A stretch of DNA of 64,000 nt from the NCBI RefSeq assembly GCF_036013915.1, contig NZ_CP107899.1:2542001-2606000 (forward strand), written 5' to 3'. This stretch comes from Streptomyces sp. NBC_00464. GTDB taxonomy: Bacteria; Actinomycetota; Actinomycetes; Streptomycetales; Streptomycetaceae. Below, piece by piece: positions 8,094 to 16,960 of this stretch (within the stretch, counting starts at the first letter, position 1; the number at the start of each line of letters is the position of its first letter). A program made the translations under genes and the position numbers. Below the pieces are notes generated by a model, which saw only the letters and a program-made list of their open reading frames with translations, was not told where the DNA came from and made no database searches.

Positions 8094-8765
8094 ATGCAGA
8101 AGTTCGACACCCCCACCACCATCTCCGCCCTGGTGGACATCGCCGCCGGCCGCATCCAGGTCATCGCCGCCGACCGGACCGACACCACCGTCACCGTCCT
8201 GCCCGCCGACGCCTCCAAGGGCCGCGACGTGAAGGCGGCCGAGCAGACCACGGCCGAATACGCCGACGGCACCCTGCGGATCAACGCCCCGGCAGAGAAG
8301 AACCAGATCCTCGGCGCATCCGGATCCATCGAGGTGACCGTCCAACTGCCCGCCGGCTCCCGCATCGAGACGAAGTCGGCGAGCGCCGAGTTCCGCGGCG
8401 TAGGACGGCTCGGCGACGTCACCTGCGAGGGCGCGCACGGCACGGTCAGGATCGACGAGGCCGCGAACGTGCACATCACCGCCCACGCCGCCGACATCAC
8501 GGTCGGCCGCCTCACCGGCGCCGCGGAGATCAGCACCCAGCAGGGCAGCATCCACATCACCGAGGCCACCTCCGGCACGCTCGTGCTGCGCACCCGGACG
8601 GGCGACGTGACGGTCGGCGCAGCCCGCGGAGTCTCCGCCGCGCTGGACGCCGGCACCGGCTACGGCCGGATCGACAACACCCTGAAGAACACCGAAGGCG
8701 CCACGGCCGGGCTGAACATCCGGGCAACCACCGACCACGGCGACATCACCGCCCACAGCCTGTAA
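8094..8765 (+). CDS. DUF4097-family beta-strand repeat protein
   Basis: A 223-residue protein made of short repeated beta strands with the DUF4097 pattern (GRIQVIAADRTDTTVTVLPA, IEVTVQLPAGSRIETKSASA, GDVTCEGAHGTVRID, GSIHITEATSGTLVLRTRTG, DITAHSL). No signal peptide or membrane segment is seen. The family is a predicted beta-solenoid adhesin-like fold of unknown function. GAGGAGAGCACC precedes the ATG. It is probably co-transcribed with the downstream hydrolase and controlled by the divergent GbsR-like regulator, an arrangement common in Streptomyces. Confidence 0.85.
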   Translation: MQKFDTPTTISALVDIAAGRIQVIAADRTDTTVTVLPADASKGRDVKAAEQTTAEYADGTLRINAPAEKNQILGASGSIEVTVQLPAGSRIETKSASAEFRGVGRLGDVTCEGAHGTVRIDEAANVHITAHAADITVGRLTGAAEISTQQGSIHITEATSGTLVLRTRTGDVTVGAARGVSAALDAGTGYGRIDNTLKNTEGATAGLNIRATTDHGDITAHSL

Positions 8766-8783
8766 GGCCCTCGCCGGGGCCTT
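8764..8783. terminator. Short intercistronic hairpin
   Basis: AAGGCCC-TCGCCG-GGGCCTT forms a perfect 7-bp stem immediately after the DUF4097 stop, 52 bases before the hydrolase start. It may attenuate or partly uncouple expression of the hydrolase. Confidence 0.5.
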
Positions 8784-8835
8784 CGAAGAGCCGTACCAAG
8801 CACGCGCCCCACACGCACACGACCAGGAGAACCAC

Positions 8836-9654
8836 ATGACGAAGAACAGCCCTTCCTCGACCGGTTCGACGTGGACCGGCATGGTGCCGGTCGACGACAC
8901 GGCCCTGGCCGTGACGGACACCGGCGGCTCCGGAATCCCCGTGATCTACCTCAACGGCCAGTTCGCCACCCAGGGCTACTGGCGGCGGGTCATCGCCGAA
9001 CTGGGCCCGCAGTGGCGGCACATCACCTACGACGAGCGGGCCCGCGGCAAGAAGTCGAAGCGCTCCGCGGACTACTCCTTCGAGGCCGCAGTCCGGGACG
9101 TAGACGCCGTACTCGCGGCCAGAGGTATCGACCAGGCGCTCGTGGTCGGCTGGTCCTACGGGGCGTTCGTCGCAGCACACTGGGCCGCCCGCAACCCCGA
9201 CCGCACCCTGGGCGTCGTCATGGTCGAAGGCGCCCAGCCGCACGACTGGCTGGACGAGGCCATGGAACAGCGCATCCGCAAGACCTTCCGCCGGCTGAAC
9301 CTCTTCATGCCACTGCTGCGCCCGACGGGCCTGACGCCGCGCATGAACGCCACCGAGATGGCGGACTGCAACATCGAACTCGGCAAGCTCGCCCGCGAGC
9401 GCGAACTGGGCCCCGTACTGGACAGCATCAGCGTCCCGGCGCGCTACGTGGTCGCGTCGGGCAACTCCCTCGGAAGCAAGGGCGACGAACAGGAACTCAT
9501 CCGCGCCAGCCTCGACGGCGTGGTCGCCCGCAACACACACATCAAGATCAGCGCGAAGGTCACCAGCAACCACGACGCGATCCTGAAGAAGGACTTCCTG
9601 GCCGTCGCCGAGGCGGTACGCGAGGTCGCCGGCCTTGGCCAGGGGCCGCGGTGA
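8836..9654 (+). CDS. Alpha/beta hydrolase
   Basis: A 272-residue cytosolic alpha/beta-fold hydrolase with an intact catalytic set: oxyanion-hole strand VIYLNGQFATQGYW, nucleophile elbow VVGWSYGAFVA (Ser in GWSYG), a likely acid in the VVASGNSLGSKGDE loop, and His in VTSNHDAILKKD near the C-terminus. The substrate cannot be told from sequence. AGGAG lies 8 bases before the ATG. It is the second gene of the GbsR-controlled unit and the last intact gene before CRISPR array 1. Confidence 0.85.
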   Translation: MTKNSPSSTGSTWTGMVPVDDTALAVTDTGGSGIPVIYLNGQFATQGYWRRVIAELGPQWRHITYDERARGKKSKRSADYSFEAAVRDVDAVLAARGIDQALVVGWSYGAFVAAHWAARNPDRTLGVVMVEGAQPHDWLDEAMEQRIRKTFRRLNLFMPLLRPTGLTPRMNATEMADCNIELGKLARERELGPVLDSISVPARYVVASGNSLGSKGDEQELIRASLDGVVARNTHIKISAKVTSNHDAILKKDFLAVAEAVREVAGLGQGPR

Positions 9655-9656
9655 AG

Positions 9657-9720
9657 GGACGGGGACGGTTTCCGAGCCCATCTGGTGGAGGAGGCCAAGG
9701 GCGACCTTGCCCGGGGTGGG
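9657..9720 (-). pseudogene. Short relic of a LysR-family regulator gene
   Basis: These roughly 60 bases closely match (about 85% by eye) the middle of the intact LysR-type gene at 29.1-30.0 kb, around its bases 29640-29700. Shared words include GGGGACGGTTTCCGAGCCCATC and GGCGACCTTGCCC. The matching piece of the intact gene encodes the start of the ligand-binding domain (VAFGFLHTMGSETVPAL). Here it carries an indel, and no coding context remains on either side. From 9721 to 9811 I see nothing else before array 1. Confidence 0.7.
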
Positions 9721-9811
9721 GAGCGCAGCGGCTCGGCTTCGAGCACCGCTCCCCCGGGTGGGACCGCCCCGGGGGGAGCGCGGCTGGCGAACTGCGGCAG
9801 CGCATCACAGC

Positions 9812-11914
9812 TGGATCATCCCCGCAGGTGCGGGGAGCACAACACCGCGGTGATGTCGATCCACTTGCCCTCGGGACCATCCCCACGGATGCAGGGAGCA
9901 CCTCCGCCTGACCAAGGGGGTGATGCTGGCCTGGGGACCAACCCCGCGGGTGCGGGGAGCACGGTGTCGCGCCCGCCTGACGTCGACACCGCCCGGGACC
10001 ATCCCCGCGGGTGCGGGGAGCACCTCCTCGTCGAAGGTCCGGCTTACGAGGTTCAGGGACCAACCCTGCGGGTGCGGGGAGCACCAGCCTGAGCTGGAGG
10101 GCTGGGAGCAGGCCGAGGGACCATCCCCGCGGGCGCGGGGAGCACGGCTTGAGCTGAGGGTGTCGGCCACGGTCGAGGGGACCATCCCCGCGGGTGCGGG
10201 GAGCACGGCGAGGGTGGAGCTGCTCATGTTCGGTCCTCGGGACCATCCCCGCGGGTGCGGGGAGCACTCGGTCGCGGCGGCCGGGACACCCTGGGTGGAG
10301 GGACCATCCCCGCGGGTGCGGGGAGCACAGGTTGCACCACATCCGTCGCCCTCGTATGCGGGGACCATCCCCGCAGGTGCGGGGAGCACACCCCGCAGGC
10401 AGCCCCCGTATGGGTATCGCTGGGACCATCCCCGCGGGTGCGGGGAGCACTTCGCGTCGTACAACACCATTGGCACGAAGGAGGGACCATCCCCGCGGGT
10501 GCGGGGAGCACTGTTCGTGCCTCAGACCCTCGGGAACGTCGTCGGGACCATCCCCGCGAGTGCGGGGAGCACGCTTCGGTGTAGCGGGCGGCGTGTACGG
10601 ATCCGGGACCATCCCCGCGGGTGCGGGGAGCACCGCACGGGGACTGCCTGTGTCTGATCGCCCGCGGGACCATCCCCGCGGGTGCGGGGAGCACCAGTCC
10701 TCGACCTCTTCGTAGTCGATGGTGTGGGGACCATCCCCGCGGGTGCGGGGAGCACTACTACGAAGCCAACGTCACCAAGAGCCTCGAGGGACCATCCCCG
10801 CGGGTGCGGGGAGCACGACCCGGCCTACCGCAACTCCGGTCGAGTCCAGGGACCATCCCCGCGGGTGCGGGGAGCACGGAAAGCGGAATGGCCGATACAG
10901 CACGTGCAGGGGACCATCCCCGCGGGTGCGGGGAGCACTCCCGGCCGGCCTGTCCACCCAATCCGTTTCTGGGACCATCCCCGCGGGTGCGGGGAGCACG
11001 ACCAGCGCCAGGCAACGGCGTTGCCGTACGCGGGACCATCCCCGCGGGTGCGGGGAGCACGACCAGCGCCAGGCAACGGCGTTGCCGTACGCGGGACCAT
11101 CCCCGCGGGTGCGGGGAGCACGACCAGCGCCAGGCAACGGCGTTGCCGTACGCGGGACCATCCCCGCGGGTGCGGGGAGCACTCGGGGTACTCAGGGGCG
11201 TGGACGAGGCCCATGGGACCATCCCCGCGGGTGCGGGGAGCACCATCGTCGGTGTGATTGGTGCGGCCGTCGGTGGGGACCATCCCCGCGGGTGCGGGGA
11301 GCACGCGGATGCTCCGCCCCGCGCCGTCTCCGGCGCGGGACCATCCCCGCGGGTGCGGGGAGCACGTGAACCCTTCGTGCAGGTCCACCCGCCACCCGGG
11401 ACCATCCCCGCGGGTGCGGGGAGCACGCTACTGGCCGTTGGCGGCGGGGAACCGCACGGGGACCATCCCCGCGGGTGCGGGGAGCACACGGGGATGGACG
11501 GTAGCGGGGGATCGGGTGAGGGACCATCCCCGCGGGTGCGGGGAGCACCCCACGATCGCGACGGCCCCCATGATGAAAATGGGACCATCCCCGCGGGTGC
11601 GGGGAGCACTCGCTTCACTTCTCGGGCAACTGCCTTGGAGCGGGACCATCCCCGCGGGTGCGGGGAGCACCGGTGCCGAGCACGGATGTACCGGGGACGC
11701 TGGGGACCATCCCCGCGGGTGCGGGGAGCACCGGTGCCGAGCACGGATGTACCGGGGACGCTGGGGACCATCCCCGCGGGTGCGGGGAGCACGACACACG
11801 ATTCGGAAAGGAGTACTACGCCGTGGGACCATCCCCGCGGGTGCGGGGAGCACGACGCCTACCAGCGGGCGGAGCGGGAAGCCCGGGGACCATCCCCGCG
11901 GGTGCGGGGAGCAC
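9812..11914 (-). CRISPR. CRISPR array 1 (type I-E, 35 repeats, 34 spacers)
   Basis: Thirty-five 29-bp repeats at an exact 61-base period, so all 34 spacers are 32 bases. On the crRNA strand the repeat begins GTGCTCCCCGCAC and ends CGGGGATGGTCCC, with a 7-bp hairpin, the actinobacterial type I-E form. The array is transcribed leftward, away from cas2: the intact repeats and leader are on the right and the degenerate repeats (9812, 9873, 9934) are at the left trailer end. One spacer occurs three times in a row (from 11000, 11061 and 11122) and another twice (from 11671 and 11732). Mature crRNAs would be cut by Cas6e at the 3' base of the hairpin. Confidence 0.98.
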
Positions 11915-12007
11915 TCTCCGTGACCTGCAGTTTTACGAGGGGAACGAACGGTTCCTTACCACTTTCACCGAATCCGACAATTCTCCGTAACCCCGCATCG
12001 ACGACAT
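11915..12007 (-). promoter_or_regulatory. Leader of CRISPR array 1
   Basis: Sequence between the cas2 stop and the first repeat of array 1. Read on the minus strand it has TGTCGGA starting 65 bases from the repeat, AAGTGG a little further in, and GCAGGTCACGGAGA directly touching the repeat. The same three elements occur at the same distances before arrays 2 and 3. This is where new spacers should be integrated and where array transcription should begin. Confidence 0.85.
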
Positions 12008-12367
12008 TCACCCCCTCCCGAACCGACGCCTCTTCGACGCCCTGCTCCAGCCAGGTTTCGCGCCGTCGGGCTGCTTCTGCCTCGACTCCGCGTCCACGCC
12101 CGGCCGGCACATCAGTGTCAGGCCCTCATGATCGAGTGGGTGCCACTTGTGATCGTGCGTCCGGAAGGTGAAACCCTGTTCATTGTTGGTCGTGTGGGCC
12201 AACAGCGCGCGGCCTTGGTCCGCATACTCCTGAACTTCGGCCCACAGAACGTCGCGGACCCTCGCCGACGGATTGCCGATGAACACGCCTGCGGAGATCT
12301 CCAGGAGCCAGCGCGTGAGGAACCCCCGTAAGCCGGCGGGACAGTTGGTCAGCACGATCACTGTCAC
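12008..12367 (-). CDS. cas2: Type I-E CRISPR integration nuclease subunit Cas2e
   Basis: A 119-residue Cas2e. The ferredoxin-like core starts MTVIVLTNCPAGLRGFLTRWLLEISAGVFIG and continues SARVRDVLWAEVQEYADQGRALLAHTTNNEQGFTFRT, characteristic of Cas2e (CasE-linked, not the D-type). Two copies bridge two Cas1 dimers in the spacer-integration complex. The start overlaps the cas1 stop (ATGA). The tail after about residue 95 is basic and probably disordered. It is the last gene of the cas operon and lies 93 bases from array 1. Confidence 0.95.
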   Translation of the reverse strand: MTVIVLTNCPAGLRGFLTRWLLEISAGVFIGNPSARVRDVLWAEVQEYADQGRALLAHTTNNEQGFTFRTHDHKWHPLDHEGLTLMCRPGVDAESRQKQPDGAKPGWSRASKRRRFGRG

Positions 12368-13341
12368 CAGAGCAACGCCCCGCCCTCGCCCATCCCCGCA
12401 TCCGACTCCCCGTAGTTACGACCTGCCGCTACTACACGGCCGCCGTCACTCTGGAGCGTGACAACATCACGGTCGTTGGACATCGCTTCGTCCGTGTCGC
12501 CCTGGAGAAGCAGACCCTTGATGTCGTCGACACAACGGTCGAGCAAAGAAAGCTCGTTGATGCGATCGCGCAATGCCCGTCTGGTGCGGGACGCAATATC
12601 CTCTTCACCCTCCGCAGCCACATCGAATGCCAGCGGGATGCCGACTTCCGTCTTGTACAAGTCGGCGATGTCGAGCACGAAGGACAGCTCGTGGCCGGAG
12701 TGTACGAATCCCAGGGCCGGGCTGCAGCCGAGTGATGACACCACCGCGTGGGCGATGCCGTACATGCACTGCGCAGCGGCCGTGATTCCCTGGTTGACCG
12801 GGTCACCGGCAGAGAAGTCCCCCGGGGTGTACTTGCGGCCGCGCCACTTGATACCGGTGCGTGCCGCTTCCGCCCGGTAGCAATCCTTCACACGACGCCC
12901 TTCACAACCGAGCAGTCCCTTGCGGGTGAGTCCCGCCGGATCCTCGTCCGGGAAGCGCAACCGGTACATCGCGCGGGCGACCGACAAGCGGCTGCGGGTG
13001 TTCGCCCACTGAATCGCTTGAGCCTCTGCAAGTGCTGACGAACGCGTCAGGGCTCGGCCACCCGCGTAATAGCGCACGCCCTGCTCCCCGACCCAGGCCA
13101 CGGCAGCGCCGGTCTCCCCGAGGACGCTCATCGCCTGGTGCGTGATCCGGGTCCCGGGTCCCAGCAGCAGAGTGCCTATGGTCGCCGAGGGGATGTGGGT
13201 GGTGCCTTCCGTGTCCTCTGCGGTGATGGCGTTGGCATCCCGGTGAACCGTGCAGCGTTCCAAATAGATGAACGACAGGCGGTCACCTACACGTGTGAGG
13301 TGGCGCGGAGTAAGCGCCGTGCGCTGGGAAACGGTTGCCAT
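12364..13341 (-). CDS. cas1: Type I-E CRISPR integrase Cas1e
   Basis: The 325-residue integrase that inserts spacers at the leader-proximal repeat. The metal-binding residues are intact: Glu about 147 (LLGCEGRRVKDCYR), His about 214 (GFVHSGHELS) and Asp about 224 and 227 (FVLDIADLYK), with the same spacing as E. coli Cas1 (E141, H208, D218, D221). The N-terminal beta-sandwich (LSFIYLERCTVHRDANAITA) is normal. It is 4 bases downstream of cas6e and overlaps cas2. With intact active residues, adaptation should be possible, consistent with well-conserved leader-end repeats. Confidence 0.96.
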   Translation of the reverse strand: MATVSQRTALTPRHLTRVGDRLSFIYLERCTVHRDANAITAEDTEGTTHIPSATIGTLLLGPGTRITHQAMSVLGETGAAVAWVGEQGVRYYAGGRALTRSSALAEAQAIQWANTRSRLSVARAMYRLRFPDEDPAGLTRKGLLGCEGRRVKDCYRAEAARTGIKWRGRKYTPGDFSAGDPVNQGITAAAQCMYGIAHAVVSSLGCSPALGFVHSGHELSFVLDIADLYKTEVGIPLAFDVAAEGEEDIASRTRRALRDRINELSLLDRCVDDIKGLLLQGDTDEAMSNDRDVVTLQSDGGRVVAAGRNYGESDAGMGEGGALLW

Positions 13342-13345
13342 CGGT

Positions 13346-14122
13346 TCATTCCGTTCCAGCGAGCGGCGCCAACGTGAGCAGGCCGCATCCGTACGCCTTC
13401 GCCTTGCCGATTCCCCGCGTGAGGGTGCGACGCATGGCGTCGGGATCGGTTACCTCCAGCCGGCCATCGAAAGTAACCGTCACGAGGCTGACCCGGCTTC
13501 CTCGCCTGCCTTCTTCACTGCGGGACTTGTCGAAAGCCAGACCGCACCGGTCTCCAACTGTCAGTTCGTAACGGTCACCATGGTGCTCGTGGTTGTTGTA
13601 CGTGGTCCCACCAGGGAGCAGGCGCTCACTTTGCGGCTTCTCGACCACTCGGAATCCTCCGCGCGTCTGACGGTCCAGGAGCCACGCCGCCTGGTGCACT
13701 GGGGTCAGGTGCGCGGTCCGTTTGCGCGGCTCGTCCGGCTTCCGCCGGATGTTGTGCACTGGGTTGGCCGTCAGCCGGAACGCCCACCGCTGTCCCTCTG
13801 CCAGTCGGTCGAGGAGCGGGGCGTAAGGCCTGGTCTGCCAGCCCGGCGTCTTCGGGTCCGCGGCGGCAGCGGGCCAGCCCGCCTGCTGCACGAGGTGCGT
13901 GAGGTCGGGACTGTCCGGGCTTACGACGTACAGCAAAACCTCGGCCCGCGCGTTCTGGTCGAGGCGCCACAGCACCCGCGGCCCGTCGGGGGAGACCGCC
14001 GCGTCCGTGGGCAGAAGTGCGGGAAACGACGCCATGACGGCTGCGTGCAGCACCTGGGGCGAGGAAAGCAGGCGGCGCGCACCCGGACGCGCCGTGTTCA
14101 TACGGAAGCGGGTCAGGAACAT
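13346..14122 (-). CDS. cas6e: crRNA endonuclease Cas6e
   Basis: A 258-residue Cas6e (CasE/Cse3) that cleaves the repeat hairpin and stays bound to the crRNA 3' handle. The family marker FLTRFRMNTARPGARRLLSS at the N-terminus carries Tyr/His-region residues, SPQVLHAAVMASFP supplies the catalytic His, and the C-terminal glycine-rich loop GIGKAKAYGCGLLTLA is typical. The start overlaps the cas5e stop (TGATG), indicating coupled translation. Confidence 0.95.
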   Translation of the reverse strand: MFLTRFRMNTARPGARRLLSSPQVLHAAVMASFPALLPTDAAVSPDGPRVLWRLDQNARAEVLLYVVSPDSPDLTHLVQQAGWPAAAADPKTPGWQTRPYAPLLDRLAEGQRWAFRLTANPVHNIRRKPDEPRKRTAHLTPVHQAAWLLDRQTRGGFRVVEKPQSERLLPGGTTYNNHEHHGDRYELTVGDRCGLAFDKSRSEEGRRGSRVSLVTVTFDGRLEVTDPDAMRRTLTRGIGKAKAYGCGLLTLAPLAGTE

Positions 14123-14850
14123 CAGGCGCTCGCCTCCAGGGCATCGAACGGATCGTGCCGGGGCTGCTCAGCTCGCCGGAGCGCAGCATCCGGGTGAGGA
14201 ACGTCCACCGTCCTGCTGACCACCGTGCGCAGCGCGTGCCGGCGGTGTTCGGCTGCGAAGCTGAGGGGCTGGTCGCGCTGGTAGTCCGCGTCGTGTTCGC
14301 CTTCGTCGACCTCGCGCAGAACAGCCAGGGACACCGTGGCCTCACGCCTGTGCCGGCGGCGGTACCAGGGCGCTGCCTGCCACGGCTCGTCCGCGAGGGC
14401 TTGATGGACGGAGTCTCCATCGTGGAGTGCGAGTTCCACCGGGTGGGCCGGCGGGCAGGAGCGTCGGCCGAGGAACGGCGGGTACACGGGGGCCCGCAGC
14501 GCGGCGTGCAGGCCGGTCAGGACGCCGGTCTCACCGGCGAGTGCGGCGACGAAGACCGCGTCGGCCAGGTAGAAGCGCTCGGAGAGTGGCATGGAAGCGC
14601 CGGTGACGCCGTGGTGCGCTGTCTGGAAATCCCTTACTCGGGTGCCTGGTTGGTCGATGCGGACGCCGAACCTTAAGGCGCCGAGCGTAGCCAGTGCCTC
14701 GTCGTCGCCCCTTTCGATGCCCGCCGCCGCCGCGAGCAGGCCGATCACGCCACTCTTGGTCGGTGCAGACTCGGTCGTGCGGCGTGCGAAGCGGGCGGAC
14801 GCACCCCAGGACTGCAGGGGGCCTGCCAGCCGCAGCGTCAGCACGCTCAT
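14122..14850 (-). CDS. cas5e: Cascade subunit Cas5e
   Basis: A 242-residue Cas5e (CasD) that binds the crRNA 5' handle in Cascade. The start MSVLTLRLAGPLQSWGASAR is diagnostic of Cas5e, followed by RRTTESAPTKSGVIGLLAAA. The ATG overlaps the cas7e stop (ATGA); an upstream in-frame extension exists but lies inside cas7e and lacks a ribosome-binding site, so the ATG at 14850 was chosen. Confidence 0.95.
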   Translation of the reverse strand: MSVLTLRLAGPLQSWGASARFARRTTESAPTKSGVIGLLAAAAGIERGDDEALATLGALRFGVRIDQPGTRVRDFQTAHHGVTGASMPLSERFYLADAVFVAALAGETGVLTGLHAALRAPVYPPFLGRRSCPPAHPVELALHDGDSVHQALADEPWQAAPWYRRRHRREATVSLAVLREVDEGEHDADYQRDQPLSFAAEHRRHALRTVVSRTVDVPHPDAALRRAEQPRHDPFDALEASA

Positions 14851-16067
14851 GCGGACTTCTCCATGCGCTCGGAAACGGCCTGCCCCACCGACGTGACGAG
14901 TTCGGTGATGCTGACCGACTCTGTCCCGATGCCCGCGAGCCTCTGGGTGTTCGGGCCCACGCGGAGCACCCACGTGAGGGTGGAGCCCTCGTCGCCGTAT
15001 GCCCGCTCGATGTCGGGGATGTACTCCGCCAGGCGCGCGGAGGCCTCGGACACATGTCCGCCGAGGTCGCCGCGGACGGGCTCCTCGAAAGCCGCGACGA
15101 AGCTGATGGGCCGGGTGGTCCGGAGTTTGACGACGACGGCGTCGGGGAGCGTGTGATGGCCGAATGTGTTGATCTTGCCGGTGGGCAGAGACTCGATGAA
15201 ACCCTGGACGAATGCTTCGACTGCACGGCGCACGGGGGTGGTTCGGGATTCGTCGTCCCGAAGTCCCTCCCCCAGGTTGGCCGCCAGCTGGTGAACGCCG
15301 AGGGCCGCGTAGCGGTAGAGCGTCGCCGAGTTGAAGTCGACGGTGCCGATCATTCCGGCTCCCGGCTCGGCGTCGGTGTTGCGGTCGTCGACGGCCGTGT
15401 AGTAGTCGGACTCGGTATCAACACGGTGGACGCTGATGGCGTGGGCCACCTGAACCGCCGCGTCCACGTTGAAGTCGGTCGAGTCCGCGACCATACGGCC
15501 GAACAACGCGATGTCCACCGAGTGGCGGGTGTCGGCGATCTGCTTGACCTGGGCCTTGTTGTCCTTGTCCTTCAGGAACGTCTTGATGTCGGCGGCTCCC
15601 GCGACAGCGAGCCGGGCCAGTCCGTCGAGCTGACTCGCGCTGAGGAAGACCAGGTACTTGGCCTGGGGCGCCGGCTCCTTCGTCTCCTCGTCGCCCTCGT
15701 CCCCTCCAGCCGCTCCCTTCTTCGCGGAGCCCTTCCGCGTGGGGGTCTCGATCTTGAGGCCTGTGGCGGCGATGACCTCGGCGGCCAGCTCCAGCGCTTC
15801 GGTCTCCGTCACAGAGGGGTCGTGCTCGCGAACGCGGTCGGCCAGGACCTCGACGACCTTCTTGGTCCGCACACCGAGCTCGCTCGGTTCGAGGAGGCTC
15901 TCGGCCCCGAAGTAGTCCCGGGTGGCCTTCTTCCACGCCTGGCTGGAGACCCGGGCCCGGGGCACTCCTCCATAGATCGCGGATTTCGGGGAGCCCGTGT
16001 CGTCCCGGTTCAGATTGCTCGGAGGAACGGTCTGCAGAGCGTGCACGTCGATGTAGAAGCGACTCAC
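14847..16067 (-). CDS. cas7e: Cascade backbone subunit Cas7e
   Basis: A 406-residue Cas7e (CasC/Cse4), six copies of which form the Cascade backbone along the crRNA. The N-terminus FYIDVHALQTVPPSNLNRDD and SPKSAIYGGVPRARVSSQAW are hallmark sequences. A charged low-complexity insert of about 30 residues (KGSAKKGAAGGDEGDEE) near residue 125 makes it longer than the E. coli protein (about 363); such inserts are common in actinobacteria. It starts at GTG 16067. Unlike its neighbours it does not abut the upstream cas gene: 224 bases separate it from cse2. Confidence 0.95.
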   Translation of the reverse strand: MSRFYIDVHALQTVPPSNLNRDDTGSPKSAIYGGVPRARVSSQAWKKATRDYFGAESLLEPSELGVRTKKVVEVLADRVREHDPSVTETEALELAAEVIAATGLKIETPTRKGSAKKGAAGGDEGDEETKEPAPQAKYLVFLSASQLDGLARLAVAGAADIKTFLKDKDNKAQVKQIADTRHSVDIALFGRMVADSTDFNVDAAVQVAHAISVHRVDTESDYYTAVDDRNTDAEPGAGMIGTVDFNSATLYRYAALGVHQLAANLGEGLRDDESRTTPVRRAVEAFVQGFIESLPTGKINTFGHHTLPDAVVVKLRTTRPISFVAAFEEPVRGDLGGHVSEASARLAEYIPDIERAYGDEGSTLTWVLRVGPNTQRLAGIGTESVSITELVTSVGQAVSERMEKSA

Positions 16068-16276
16068 GAGGCGTCCTTGTCGTTCTGGCTGGTGTCAGCT
16101 GGATCGGTGCCGTGGCATCGGCTCGGTGTGGGTGCGGGTGGAGGCGTAAGGGTTGGCAGCGTCCGGTCGGAACAGCCGTTCGGACGTACCGGATCGTGTC
16201 CGGTCGGGCAGTTCCGGCGTCGTCCGGTGCCGCCCGATCTCGCGGTCCCGTGGCGAGGGCCGTCTGTTGCCCGCAC
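16064..16276 (-). CDS. Possible small ORF between cse2 and cas7e
   Basis: A 70-codon frame beginning at GTG 16276, 15 bases after the cse2 stop, and ending in a GTGA overlap with the cas7e start. The product would be Pro/Thr/Ser/Arg-rich and low in complexity (TPPPAPTPSRCHGTDPADTS) with no known domain. The overlap would fit translational coupling in an operon whose other junctions overlap, but composition alone does not support a real protein. It may simply be untranslated leader sequence for cas7e. Confidence 0.25.
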   Translation of the reverse strand: MRATDGPRHGTARSGGTGRRRNCPTGHDPVRPNGCSDRTLPTLTPPPAPTPSRCHGTDPADTSQNDKDAS

Positions 16277-16291
16277 GGGCTGGGGCCTTAC

Positions 16292-16960
16292 CTACAGATC
16301 CCGCAGGGTTTCGCTGCTTCCGCTTCCGTCCTCGCCCTTCCCGCCCCCGTCGTGCCAGGCGTGGAACGACCGCCCCCATTCCCTGCGTACGTCATCCGGG
16401 CCGCCCGGCCGCTGCCATTCGTAGAGCTGTCCGGCGAGCAGCGCGTAGTCGAGCGGGAGCTGCTCACGGCGCAGCAGCAGGACGATGTCTCGCAGCCGCT
16501 GCGCGAGGGTCGGCAGATCCGGCGCCGATCCGACCCTGACCAGCCGCTTGCGCAACGGCTCGTCGATCTCCCCCGGCTTCATCATGCGACGCACGGCGGC
16601 ACCCACCCCGCGCGGCTTCCCGCGGCTGTCCAGCTGATGCATCCTCGCGTCGCGGCGGGACTGCTGATGCAGCGCCCACAGCGTGAGAGCCGCGTGGAGC
16701 GCCTCTTCTGCGCGGACCAGTTCCTTTTCGCTCAACTCACGGGCGCCCTTGAACGGTTCATGCAATGGGGAGGTGTCGACGAGGTTCCACAGGTCGGGGA
16801 GGCGTCCCGCCTCCTGACCGGCACCTCTGCGGAGCCTGGCGAGAGCCGCCACCGCGTTCGACTCATCGGCCAGGTAGCCGCGTTGGTACGCAGCGACTCG
16901 TTCACCGGCGAGTTGTTCTACGCGTCGGCGAGGTGTGGACGGAGCAGTGGTCGTCGTCAT
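16292..16960 (-). CDS. cse2: Cascade small subunit Cse2 (CasB)
   Basis: A 222-residue all-helical Cse2, the Cascade small subunit that stabilises the R-loop. Recognisable segments are LARLRRGAGQEAGRLPDLWN, ALTLWALHQQSRRDARMHQL, GVGAAVRRMM and the C-terminal QLPLDYALLAGQLYEWQRPG. The start overlaps the cas8e stop (ATGA). Confidence 0.93.
   Translation of the reverse strand: MTTTTAPSTPRRRVEQLAGERVAAYQRGYLADESNAVAALARLRRGAGQEAGRLPDLWNLVDTSPLHEPFKGARELSEKELVRAEEALHAALTLWALHQQSRRDARMHQLDSRGKPRGVGAAVRRMMKPGEIDEPLRKRLVRVGSAPDLPTLAQRLRDIVLLLRREQLPLDYALLAGQLYEWQRPGGPDDVRREWGRSFHAWHDGGGKGEDGSGSSETLRDL

Noticed and set aside
9920..11923. Several open frames through array 1 encoding GTIPAGAGST- or DHPRGCGEH-type repeats
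   Set aside because: They are translations of CRISPR repeats; no start signals, and the same occurs in all three arrays.
14694..16424. A 576-codon plus-strand frame over cas7e and cas5e
   Set aside because: Antisense shadow of cas genes with verified motifs and overlaps.
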